The translations under genes and the position numbers were made by a program. From Chloroflexota bacterium (GTDB lineage: Bacteria > Chloroflexota > Anaerolineae > Anaerolineales > Villigracilaceae), in NCBI GenBank assembly GCA_023484185.1, contig JAMDBC010000201.1, forward strand, positions 3,383 through 11,802: a stretch of DNA of 8,420 nucleotides. Direction: 5' to 3'. Below the pieces are notes generated by a model. It was not told where the DNA came from. It worked only from the letters and a program-made list of their open reading frames with translations, and ran no database searches. Positions within the stretch are counted from its first letter, which is position 1. Each line of letters begins with the position of its first letter. Positions 1 through 5,805 of this stretch are shown here, piece by piece.

Positions 1-55
1 TGGCGTATAATTTCATGAGAACTTATAATCGCTTGATTGCATGTCAGATAATGAA

Positions 56-142
56 ATATGTTTGTCAATAGGACTTGAACCCAGACCCACCAGGTTAAGA
101 ACCAGCACATCCTAAATTAGTAGGGCTTTAAAAGGAGGCAAA
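56..142. repeat. Leader copy 1 of the tandem cassette (tRNA-like antisense half)
   Basis: This stretch recurs at 595-681, shifted by exactly 539 bases with no insertion or deletion and about 11 differences. It ends in a strong Shine-Dalgarno sequence (AAAAGGAGG) five bases before the ATG at 143. On the minus strand, 60-107 reads like the 3' half of a tRNA: a five-base stem position, a seven-base loop TTCTTAA, a five-base variable loop, and a T-arm with loop TTCAAGT. The 5' acceptor and D-arm are not convincing. It could be a tRNA-derived fragment, a leader RNA or a mobile cassette boundary. Confidence 0.6.
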
Positions 143-535
143 ATGCTTAGATCAACTACTGACCAAATGATTGCTCATCTAGAATTTCTGGGTTATGAAA
201 TAACACGACTTGAAACGCTTGTGGCAGCCAAACACAAGACAAAAATGGGCCTAATTTTGGAGGAAGTAATAGATGGGGCTATATTTTCTAATATGTTCGA
301 AGGCTCAGTGACCGCAAAGAATAATAAGGTAGATTACCTGACTTGGATCAATGAGTTGAATCGCCGATCGATTCATATTCGTTTTTACACCAACGAGCAA
401 TTTCAACTGTCGATGGAATCGTGGTATCCGAATCTATATGATAAATACTGTTTTGGGCAATATATTGACACGCTATATCGAAACTTTGGTCTTCTCATAG
501 GCGACCATAAAGAAGCTTCTAAATTCTTGATATGA
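143..535 (+). CDS. Small cytosolic protein, paralog 1, possibly YbjN-like
   Basis: This 130-residue protein has no signal peptide or membrane segment. It starts with an amphipathic helix containing QMIAHLEFLGY (8-18). A strand-like region follows, then the most conserved block: WIN.LN (68-73), RFYTN (80-84) and SWYP..YDK (93-102). It ends in KFLI. The neighbour at 682 encodes a paralog identical at roughly half of its positions. The order helix, strands, 'L.WINELN', strand, strand, helix resembles the YbjN/type III secretion chaperone-like fold, but this is a pattern judgement and not a firm family assignment. The start is decided by the AGGAGG site five bases upstream. Tandem divergent copies of a small soluble protein are also typical of immunity or antitoxin arrays, but no toxin is visible here. 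Function unknown. Confidence 0.8.
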   Translation: MLRSTTDQMIAHLEFLGYEITRLETLVAAKHKTKMGLILEEVIDGAIFSNMFEGSVTAKNNKVDYLTWINELNRRSIHIRFYTNEQFQLSMESWYPNLYDKYCFGQYIDTLYRNFGLLIGDHKEASKFLI

Positions 536-556
536 AAATACCCCTTAAATCATTGA

Positions 557-581
557 AGGTGAATCGGCTAAGAATTCACCT
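557..581. other. Intergenic hairpin between the two paralogs
   Basis: The eight-base arms AGGTGAAT (557-564) and ATTCACCT (574-581) are perfectly complementary around a nine-base loop, 21 bases after the stop of the first paralog. No T-run follows, so it is not a classical intrinsic terminator. It may protect an mRNA 3' end or attenuate read-through into the second cassette. No matching hairpin is seen after the second paralog. Confidence 0.45.
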
Positions 582-594
582 GGTATTTCAATTA

Positions 595-681
595 ATATGT
601 TTGTCAATAAGACTTGAACCTAGTCCCACTAGGTTACAAACCAGCACATCCTAAAAGTGTAGGGTTTTAAAAGGAGACAAA
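595..681. repeat. Leader copy 2 of the tandem cassette
   Basis: Second copy of the leader at 56-142, about 88% identical by eye. The Shine-Dalgarno is AAAAGGAGA, five bases before the ATG at 682. On the minus strand the arms AACCTAG and CTAGGTT form a perfect seven-base-pair hairpin around TGGGA. In copy 1 the same hairpin has two G-T wobbles instead. A four-base stem CCTA/TAGG is kept in both copies. Confidence 0.6.
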
Positions 682-1077
682 ATGCTTTCAACAACCACAG
701 AACAAATGATTGCCCATCTAGAATTTCTCGGTTATAAAGTCGAGAGAAAGGAACCCGGTGCATTTGCCAAACACGAGACAAATCTAAACCTATTTCTTCA
801 AGAACAAAAGGGCGGGGTCTTGTTTTCGTCCCTTTTTGGATTCCAAGAGACTGCTAAAAGAGATAAGGCTGAATGTCTGGCTTGGATTAATGCATTAAAC
901 GAAACGACATTGCTTCTCCGTTTTTACACTAACGGTGAATTTGATAGTTTGGTAATGCAATCGTGGTATCCAAGCATCTATGACAAGGCTAGTTTTGGGC
1001 TATTTGTGGAATTGTTAAATGGAAACATCCGTCTTCTTTTTACCGACGCAGATAGAGCTAAGAAATTCTTGATATAA
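682..1077 (+). CDS. Small cytosolic protein, paralog 2, possibly YbjN-like
   Basis: This 131-residue soluble protein is a paralog of the protein at 143-535. About 65 of 131 aligned residues are identical, concentrated in TT.QMIAHLEFLGY near the N-terminus, WIN.LN in the middle, RFYTN, SWYP..YDK, and the C-terminal KFLI. A one-residue insertion follows the RFYTN block. The segment between residues 19 and 60 has diverged most and may be the specificity surface. The start follows a purine-rich site, AAAAGGAGA. Each paralog has its own copy of the upstream leader, so the two are probably expressed from equivalent signals rather than as one simple operon. Fold-level resemblance to YbjN is an inference and the function is unknown. 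Confidence 0.8.
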   Translation: MLSTTTEQMIAHLEFLGYKVERKEPGAFAKHETNLNLFLQEQKGGVLFSSLFGFQETAKRDKAECLAWINALNETTLLLRFYTNGEFDSLVMQSWYPSIYDKASFGLFVELLNGNIRLLFTDADRAKKFLI

Positions 1078-1089
1078 AAACATATCTAG

Positions 1090-1266
1090 AGTCTTAAGAA
1101 ATTTACATCCATTGGACATAAACCTCAAGCCGCTAGGTTCGGCTCCCCTTCCGCTCAAGGTAAAATCGTAGCCGAATTGGATTTGAGCCAGAATACGCTT
1201 GGTCGCTGGTTCAAATCCAGCCGGGCCAGTATTTGTGTCGCTATTAAAGTTAAACTAATGTGTTAG
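1090..1266 (+). pseudogene. Possible transposase OrfA (helix-turn-helix) remnant
   Basis: An open frame without a usable start runs from just after a stop at 1087 to a TAG at 1264. Its middle translates to GKIVAELDLSQNTLGRWFK (1159-1215). This closely matches the helix-turn-helix of IS3-type OrfA proteins, which typically read '.VA.ELG(I/V)...TLGRWV'. No OrfB, inverted repeats or target duplication is visible, so it is at most a remnant. The DNA of its RWFKS part (around 1204-1220) also resembles a tRNA T-arm (GGTTCAAATCC). No matching acceptor or anticodon arm is found upstream, so I prefer the protein reading. Confidence 0.35.
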
Positions 1267-1304
1267 ATTAAATTGCGTAAGCTGTATAAAGAAAGTGAGA
1301 CAAC

Positions 1305-1649
1305 ATGGAACTCAGAGACTTTGTAGCGGAATCGCTTAAACAAGTAGTTGATGGCGTAATAAATGCCCAAGAATATTCTAAGCAAAAAGGGGCCTCAATT
1401 AACCCGAACGGATTGATCAACCATCCAAGCACAGGTTATATTGCTTCGCCAGGTACGCATCAACTGCCTATACCCCAAGTCATCGAATTTGATGTGGCCG
1501 TTACAGTATCCGAAGGCTCAGAAGCTAAAGCCGGAATAGGTGTCTTTGGTGGGGCGATAGGAATAGGAACCCAGACTAAAATTGAAGATGGAAATACAAC
1601 AGTAAGCCGAATAAAATTCTCGATACCTGTATTATTTCCCGAACAGTAA
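1305..1649 (+). CDS. Small hypothetical protein, Trypco2-like beta domain
   Basis: This 114-residue protein has no signal peptide or membrane segment. Residues 1-27 form a probable helix (MELRDFVAESLKQVVDGVINAQ). A proline/glycine/asparagine-rich linker covers 30-57. The C-terminal half is beta-rich: EFDVAVTVSEG (61-71), a glycine-rich strand pair GIGVFGGAIGIG (77-88), then VSRIKFSIPVLFP (100-112). This layout, a short helix followed by a beta sandwich ending in '..I.F.(V/I)P.L.P', resembles the trypsin-co-occurring domain 2 group of small bacterial proteins. I cannot confirm membership from sequence alone. It stands alone: the preceding gene ends 228 bases upstream and the next fragment is on the opposite strand. 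The Shine-Dalgarno is weak (GTGAGA, about five bases before ATG). Function unknown. Confidence 0.7.
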   Translation: MELRDFVAESLKQVVDGVINAQEYSKQKGASINPNGLINHPSTGYIASPGTHQLPIPQVIEFDVAVTVSEGSEAKAGIGVFGGAIGIGTQTKIEDGNTTVSRIKFSIPVLFPEQ

Positions 1650-1696
1650 ATTATTCATCCTCTGGTTTGAAATCTATTTATATTTGCGATTTAATT

Positions 1697-2029
1697 TCAT
1701 GTGTATTTTTGAACCAGCCTAATTACACCTGCCGCGCTCAAACTTATGACCAGCGGCATGACCGGGCCGGTGTATAACATGCGGCTGTCCACGGCGATAT
1801 AAGCCAGAGTCACCATAATCAGGCTGGCCCATAAAGGCCAAGTGCAGCGCAGGTTGTTTCGTGATCCCACAAAAACGAGAATCAACAAAATGGCTTGCAA
1901 CGCCGCCAGCGAATATTCTGTCAAGCCCATCTGGTAGCCGAAGCCCACGCTGACCTGCCAGTCGAACCACAGCATGAAAAAGCGATAAGCAGACAGCAAA
2001 ACATAATGGCCGGGGTTGGCGGTGGCTGT
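1697..2029 (-). pseudogene. C-terminal stump of a PMT/GT39-like membrane glycosyltransferase
   Basis: The minus-strand frame encodes about 110 residues with three hydrophobic segments. It begins NPGHYVLLSAYRFFMLWFDW and ends DSRMLYTGPVMPLVISLSAAGVI near a TGA at 1697. The pattern 'hP..Y....R...FW' followed by membrane helices and 'R...P..P.L..L.A.G' is typical of the C-terminal end of dolichyl-phosphate-mannose mannosyltransferase/ArnT-type (GT39) enzymes, which normally have about 500 residues or more. The catalytic N-terminal part is missing. The frame runs into the REP-like repeat at 2029 and meets an in-frame TAG at 2042-2044. The only start is a TTG at 1999 without a clear ribosome site. 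I read it as a gene truncated at the repeat and probably not functional. Confidence 0.6.
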
Positions 2030-2061
2030 GTCTCGACACGGCTACGCCAGTCGACAACCAG
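2029..2061. repeat. REP-like palindromic repeat, copy 1
   Basis: A 33-base unit beginning TGTCTCGACACGGC recurs in direct orientation at 2244-2276 with three mismatches. Each unit folds on itself: TCGAC pairs with GTCGA, with one bulged A, and an inner CGGC faces GCCA here (GCCG in copy 2), around a three-base loop. It lies exactly at the broken edge of the glycosyltransferase fragment. Confidence 0.6.
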
Positions 2062-2243
2062 GCAGGCGTGGATTCTGTCTGGGAGCAGAAAAAACTCGAA
2101 GCTAGAAAAATGCTTGACTGCGAAGCGTGCGGCACGCCCGAAGAGCAGTCCCCACCGCCTGTCCTTGGCGTTCTTCTAAGCGTCCACTGCACCCATGATG
2201 AGGGCGAGCGACCATTTTATACGAGAGAAACAGAGGAGCAATA
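2062..2243. other. Gene-free spacer between two REP-like repeats
   Basis: No convincing gene is seen on either strand. Several overlapping open frames here have cysteine/serine/arginine-rich, repeat-like translations with no family resemblance. A short perfect palindrome, GCGTGC-G-GCACGC, lies at 2125-2137. The segment may be part of a larger composite repeat together with the flanking units. Confidence 0.4.
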
Positions 2244-2276
2244 TGTCTCGACACGGCTTCGCCGGTCGACGACCAG
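2244..2276. repeat. REP-like palindromic repeat, copy 2
   Basis: Direct copy of 2029-2061 (30 of 33 bases identical) with the better hairpin: TCGAC-A-CGGC, loop TTC, GCCG-GTCGA. It lies 57 bases beyond the stop codon of the 421-residue minus-strand gene, so its hairpin could stabilise or end that transcript. No T-run follows it on the minus strand. Confidence 0.6.
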
Positions 2277-2333
2277 CAAACGCATACTCCGAAATGGCCG
2301 CGCGTTTCTTTTCTGGCGGCTCGCAACTGAATA

Positions 2334-3599
2334 TTATTTATGCAAATTCCTTGCCGCGATAAAGCTCAAGCCGTTCTTGGTTAAATCCCACGCGCTGTGA
2401 TTGCAGGCCGCGACCTTTTCTGTAAAGTTTTTCTGTAGATTATCCCAGTCGCCGCTTTCGATCACCTCCTTCTTTTCGCGGAAGTAATCGAGGATGTCCG
2501 ATGGGTGGGCAAGTTTCGCTTCGATTTCGGGATCGCCGCCTTCGTGTTTGGCCGCAATGTTCGCCACATGGTCGGCAATCTCCACCAGTTCTGCGCGGCG
2601 ATCATAAGGTTGCTTGACGATGGATTTCCAGGTCTCGGTAATGTGATGCTCAAAGCGCACAACCTCTTCAAAGCCAAGTTGCTTTCTGAATTGTGCGGTC
2701 AATTCCATGGTCTCGTTGTTGATCGAGTTCGACCAGTTGAAGCCGATCAGCGGGGAAGTACCGTCGTCGCGGCTGAATAACTTCGCCATCATCATGATCC
2801 ACAGCGCATGATATGGATTGTCACTGCCAAAGAAGACCGAGATCTTGAAGTTGATGTCAATGCCCAAACGATAAAGCAGGAAGCCGAGCAAAATTGTGCC
2901 CGCGTTGAAATTGAGCACGTGTTGCACGCCATAGTTTGTGTAGTAGTAAAGGAATTCGTCCAGCCACATGAGCGCGTGTTCGTTCGGTTGGCCGATCCCG
3001 CCGAAATAACCGGTGATGGTTTCGGGTCCGCCCAGATGCGGGTTCGAGCCGTCCGTGCCTTTGGTGTCCAGCGTTTCGACGAAAGACGAGCCCATGATGT
3101 CCAGCGCGGCGACAATCGCGGGCAGGTCGCCATCCGCCTCCGATTCTTTCATTTTGCGGACGGCGATAAATCGTCCTGGTACGAGCGTTTTTTCCTTGAT
3201 GGCATTTTCGGCCATCGTTCTGACCCATGGGAAATATTGCAGCGCGGATACTTCAAGTGTGACGGCGTAATCGTCGGCGAATTTTTGTGTCTTCGCCGTT
3301 TCGCCCAGGACTTTGCGCCTGTACTCCGCCACGGAAATGAATCTGCCGCTGTCGCGTTGATCCACTAACCATTTCAAGTCCTTGATGTAATCGGGCGCTT
3401 TGGCCTCGACCAGCTTGAAGAGATTTTGAAGCCTGCGCGATTCGCGATGTTTAAGATTGATCTCCTGCGGCGTGCCGTATTTCGCGACGATCTCGAAGAA
3501 GTTTTTCATCACGCGCGAGTCTGGATCGAGCAGGACGGCATTGACGGCCTCGAGACGATTGTTTGGGATCTTGAGTAATGTTTGTAAATTGCTGCTCAT
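2334..3599 (-). CDS. Conserved-looking protein of unknown function, linked to panB
   Basis: This 421-residue soluble protein has no signal peptide. Residues 1-135 are helical and charged. The central block is the most distinctive: a glycine-rich stretch GTDGSNPHLGGPETITGYFGG (181-201), then QPNEHALMWLDEF, VLNFNAGTILLGF (228-240), FFGSDNPYHALW (256-267) and IGFNWSNSINNETMEL (285-300). Next comes FEHHITETWKSIVKQPYDRR (316-335), with a paired His. The many polar, Gly-flanked, strand-end motifs look like an enzyme with an alpha/beta barrel, but this is an inference and I do not recognise the family. It follows panB by 19 bases on the same strand, with its own ribosome site (GGTGGAG, five bases before ATG), so the two are co-transcribed. 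A link to pantothenate or one-carbon metabolism is suggested by context only. Confidence 0.88.
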   Translation of the reverse strand: MSSNLQTLLKIPNNRLEAVNAVLLDPDSRVMKNFFEIVAKYGTPQEINLKHRESRRLQNLFKLVEAKAPDYIKDLKWLVDQRDSGRFISVAEYRRKVLGETAKTQKFADDYAVTLEVSALQYFPWVRTMAENAIKEKTLVPGRFIAVRKMKESEADGDLPAIVAALDIMGSSFVETLDTKGTDGSNPHLGGPETITGYFGGIGQPNEHALMWLDEFLYYYTNYGVQHVLNFNAGTILLGFLLYRLGIDINFKISVFFGSDNPYHALWIMMMAKLFSRDDGTSPLIGFNWSNSINNETMELTAQFRKQLGFEEVVRFEHHITETWKSIVKQPYDRRAELVEIADHVANIAAKHEGGDPEIEAKLAHPSDILDYFREKKEVIESGDWDNLQKNFTEKVAACNHSAWDLTKNGLSFIAARNLHK

Positions 3600-3618
3600 T
3601 TTTTCTCCACCCTGCCAG

Positions 3619-4467
3619 TCACTTCTTCAACTCGTCGAACTCTTCATCCTTCATGCCAAACCAATTTTCCTGGGCCGGGAATTTTTTGGCGATGACTTCA
3701 TCATGATAGGATTTCAAACCGTTCAAAATAACTTCACCCGCGTTCCCGAAAACCTTTGCCATTTTGGGTTTGAACTTTGGATACAACCCAAACATATCGT
3801 GGTAGATCAATAATTGTCCGTGCGCGTCGGGGCCGGAGCCAAGCGACATGATGATGCAATTCTCGGCGCGTTCGGTGATGAGTTTGCATAGTCGGTCGGG
3901 CACGAGTTCAAGCAGGATCATGAATGCGCCTGCTTTTTCGAGCGCTTTGGCATCGTCCACGATTTTCTTTGCAAGCGCGGCGGATTTGCCTTGCAAACGG
4001 AATCCGCCCAAAGAGGAGACGGATTGAGGCGTCAAGCCGAGATGACCGATGGCCGGGATGCCGGCGTCCATGATGCCTTTGACGCGGTCGGCCATGGCCG
4101 CGCCGCCTTCCAGTTTGATCGCGTCACATCCGGCCTCGGCCATGAATCGTCCAGCGTTTCTGATGGCGGTTTCAACGCTGGGCTGGTAGGTCATGTAAGG
4201 CATGTCGCCAATGACAAAGGTGGTCGGCGCGCCGCGTCTAACAGCTTGCGAGTGCCGGATCATGTCGTCCATCGTGACTGGCAGGGTGGAGTCATAGCCA
4301 AGCATGGTCATGCCCAGGCTGTCGCCAACCAGGATCATTTCAATCCCCGCCTGTTCCTGCAAATAAGCGGTCGGGTAATCGTAACAGGTGAGCCATGTGA
4401 TCGGCTCGCCTTTGGCGACTTTATCGAACAAATACGTCAGGGTGATTTTCTTGCGGGATTCTGTCAT
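3619..4467 (-). CDS. panB: 3-methyl-2-oxobutanoate hydroxymethyltransferase (ketopantoate hydroxymethyltransferase)
   Basis: PanB transfers a hydroxymethyl group from 5,10-methylenetetrahydrofolate to 2-oxoisovalerate, giving ketopantoate, the first committed step of pantothenate and CoA synthesis, in the cytosol. The 282 residues cover the whole TIM barrel. Expected metal ligands are D49 in VGDSLG, D88 in GDMPY and E120 in KLEGG. K118 is also kept, and the catalytic base is E187 in LLELVP. HLGLTPQSV (142-150) is conserved, as is the C-terminal YHD...P.F...E.I...Y..EV...FP motif. Two segments deviate: LGGFRLQGKS for the usual LGGYKVQGR, and SLGSGPDAHGQ for the usual GIGAG..CDGQ. The ATG at 4467 is chosen because GGAGGAAG lies directly before it. 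The frame extends upstream only by overlapping the promoter. It is the first gene of a two-gene operon, and panC and panD are not in the window. Confidence 0.93.
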   Translation of the reverse strand: MTESRKKITLTYLFDKVAKGEPITWLTCYDYPTAYLQEQAGIEMILVGDSLGMTMLGYDSTLPVTMDDMIRHSQAVRRGAPTTFVIGDMPYMTYQPSVETAIRNAGRFMAEAGCDAIKLEGGAAMADRVKGIMDAGIPAIGHLGLTPQSVSSLGGFRLQGKSAALAKKIVDDAKALEKAGAFMILLELVPDRLCKLITERAENCIIMSLGSGPDAHGQLLIYHDMFGLYPKFKPKMAKVFGNAGEVILNGLKSYHDEVIAKKFPAQENWFGMKDEEFDELKK

Positions 4468-4497
4468 TCTTCCTCCGGATAGGGTGGCTACAAAACC

Positions 4498-4526
4498 AGT
4501 ATAGGGCAAAGCTTTTTCCAATGCAA
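4498..4526 (-). promoter_or_regulatory. Sigma70-type promoter of panB
   Basis: On the minus strand TTGCAT (4521-4526) and TATACT (4498-4503) are separated by exactly 17 bases, close to the sigma70 consensus. Transcription would start near 4490, giving a leader of about 25 bases that carries the GGAGGAAG ribosome site of panB. No riboswitch-sized leader is present. Confidence 0.6.
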
Positions 4527-4616
4527 TTGACGAATATCATGATTTTGTTTTTATGGGAATCATCACGGCCATTTGACCAGTGGGCGCGGATCGCAAAGCA
4601 CTTGAACGCCCCATAT

Positions 4617-4650
4617 AAAAAAATCACCACGAATTTGTGGCGACTTTTTT
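4617..4650. terminator. Terminator-like hairpin, possibly bidirectional
   Basis: CACCAC (4625-4630) and GTGGCG (4637-4642) flank a six-base loop. On the minus strand the six pairs close with one G-T wobble and are followed by seven T. On the plus strand one pair is lost and six T follow. It is about 100 bases upstream of the panB promoter and would insulate panB from the minus-strand gene at 4954. Confidence 0.5.
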
Positions 4651-4858
4651 GTGGACGCGGACGGGCCCGAACGCTTGTGACCGAGTAAAACCTGTACTCC
4701 TTTTGGATTTGTTCCTAATGCCAAGTGCAAGGATGCACAGTTATGTCTAAGGTTATGAAAATCTCATTTTCTTCAAAACAACCAATTCGGCCCAGTATTA
4801 GGAACTTAGAAGTTAAGAACTAGGGAGTTAAATCCTTGTTTTTTGTGCAAGAATTTTT
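4651..4858. other. Gene-free, AT-rich spacer
   Basis: No coding frame, RNA gene or strong repeat is recognisable here. The region is AT-rich with scattered stops in all frames. Confidence 0.4.
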
Positions 4859-4859
4859 G

Positions 4860-4931
4860 AACCGCCAAGCACGCGAAGATCGCTAAGAAAACCGTTTAAG
4901 AATCTTCGCGCCCTTTGCGGGCTTCGCGGTA
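4860..4931. repeat. Imperfect long inverted repeat (CGCGAAGA type)
   Basis: The left arm (4861-4886, ACCGCCAAGCACGCGAAGAT...) is matched by the right arm (4901-4930), whose complement reads ACCGCGAAGCCCGCAAAGGG.... The arms share the outer ACCGC.AAGC.CGC and the inner CGCGAAGAT, offset by several bases, so the hairpin is long but imperfect. It lies 22 bases beyond the stop of the minus-strand gene at 4954 and may protect or end that transcript. Dispersed palindromes built from such GCGAAGA units are familiar in bacterial intergenic DNA. Confidence 0.5.
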
Positions 4932-4953
4932 AAACTCTTTCGGCTTGTCCGAG

Positions 4954-5625
4954 TTAGGGATTCGATTCGTGGTCGCCGCCGGATTTTTCGTCGTCGGGTT
5001 TGCCGCCGGATTTATCGTCTTGTTTGACGCCTTTATTATCGTCGGGTTTGACGCCGGATTTTTCGTCGTCGGGTTTGCCACCGGATTTATCGTCTTGTTT
5101 GACGCCTTTGTTATCGTCGGGTTTGCCGCCGGAGTTATTGTCGTGGCTGCCGCCGGAGTTATTGTCGTGGTTGCCGTCGGAGTTATTGTCTGGGTTGACG
5201 CCTTGGTTATCGCTTGATCCGGGGCTAACGTTTGTTTCGGGGCTAACTTGGAGCTCGGAACTAGCCTGGGGTGTAGAGCTGGCCTGGGGTGTGGGGCTAA
5301 CTTGGGGTGTGGGGCTAACTTGGGGCTCGGAGCTGACTTGGGGCTCGGAGCTGACTTGGGGCTGGGCGTCGGTTGGTATGGGCGCTACAAATGAATCCGA
5401 GCCAGCACTGGATTGGTCGTTTATCTTATCGGCAACAATATCTATAGAAATCGCAGGAATAATGTTAAGGTCAGTATCAACATGATAGCTAGCCTTGCCT
5501 TGGGGGCGCACTGATATTTGGAGGATTTCGGCACCTTGGCGTGCTTGCACGCCTGTGATGTTGATCGTCGCAGCAACGGCAATCACAATTCCAACAACGA
5601 TGATTTGAACAGTTAGTTTAGGCAT
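4954..5625 (-). CDS. Membrane-anchored or secreted low-complexity repeat protein
   Basis: The 223-residue protein begins MPKLTVQ and then a hydrophobic segment IIVVGIVIAVAATINI (about 8-23), an uncleaved anchor or signal peptide. About 60 residues of ordinary sequence follow (EILQISVRPQGKASYHVDTD...). Then comes a proline/serine stretch of six-residue units (PQVSSE, PQVSPT, PQASST), an Asn/Asp/Gly stretch, and two copies of a 25-residue unit (GVKPDDNKGVKQDDKSGGKPDDEKS) before the C-terminal GGDHESNP. The tail is highly charged and certainly disordered, suggesting a cell-surface spacer or ion-binding tail. No LPXTG motif or domain is recognised. The start is uncertain: ATG 5625 has GGAAG six bases upstream, while GTG 5682 has a good AGAGG nine bases upstream and would add 19 residues. 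Function unknown. Confidence 0.75.
   Translation of the reverse strand: MPKLTVQIIVVGIVIAVAATINITGVQARQGAEILQISVRPQGKASYHVDTDLNIIPAISIDIVADKINDQSSAGSDSFVAPIPTDAQPQVSSEPQVSSEPQVSPTPQVSPTPQASSTPQASSELQVSPETNVSPGSSDNQGVNPDNNSDGNHDNNSGGSHDNNSGGKPDDNKGVKQDDKSGGKPDDEKSGVKPDDNKGVKQDDKSGGKPDDEKSGGDHESNP
4981..5130. repeat. 75-base tandem repeat, two copies, coding
   Basis: The units 4981-5055 and 5056-5130 are nearly identical, differing at only a few positions. The period of 75 bases equals 25 codons, so the copy number can change without breaking the frame of the minus-strand gene. Shorter, partly related units continue to about 5195. Confidence 0.7.
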
Positions 5626-5707
5626 AATTATCTTCCAAGCTGTTGGAGGAACAAACGAAAGTTTTTGATAGAAAAATGCCACTATTCTCTACCTCTTTTA
5701 TGAAGAT

Positions 5708-5713
5708 AGTATA
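5708..5713 (-). promoter_or_regulatory. -10 box upstream of the repeat-protein gene
   Basis: The minus strand carries TATACT, 25 bases before the GTG at 5682. No good -35 lies 16-18 bases further upstream (AGGATT at best). The predicted start near 5700 would give a leader containing AAAGAGG, which makes the GTG start at 5682 a real alternative. Confidence 0.3.
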
Positions 5714-5805
5714 CAGCAATACAAGGAATAAATCCTTAACAGTATTGTTAGGAGAAAGAATGGCCTCATTACAAGTTTGATAATCAGTAATTCATAATAG
5801 TATTT

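Noticed and set aside
60..130. A functional tRNA gene on the minus strand
   Set aside because: The anticodon stem has mismatches, and the acceptor and D-arm do not close. Only a tRNA-like 3' half is supportable.
56..681. Integron gene cassettes with attC sites
   Set aside because: The repeated leaders lack paired RYYYAAC and GTTRRRY core sites in the expected inverted arrangement, and no integrase is present.
1719..2192. Minus-strand 157-codon frame overlapping the glycosyltransferase stump
   Set aside because: Its translation is Arg/His/Ser-rich without family resemblance and overlaps, out of frame, the convincing membrane-protein frame.
2808..3368. Plus-strand 186-codon frame antisense to the 421-residue gene
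   Set aside because: The opposite strand has a ribosome site, operon spacing and protein-like composition. This is a long shadow in GC-rich coding DNA.
3991..4482. Plus-strand 163-codon frame antisense to panB
   Set aside because: panB is unmistakable on the minus strand. The antisense translation is His/Gly/Arg-rich noise.
4945..5217. Plus-strand frame encoding a very hydrophobic valine/phenylalanine/glycine repeat protein
   Set aside because: It is the mirror image of the Lys/Asp-rich repeat on the minus strand. It has no ribosome site, and the minus-strand frame has an anchor, a -10 box and a proper start.
4981..5350. CRISPR-like array in the repetitive region
   Set aside because: The repeats are contiguous with a coding 75-base period and no unique spacers. 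They belong to a protein repeat.
5000..5485. Plus-strand frame with LPPELLSWLPPELL-type repeats
   Set aside because: Same cause: antisense shadow of the repeat gene at 4954-5625.
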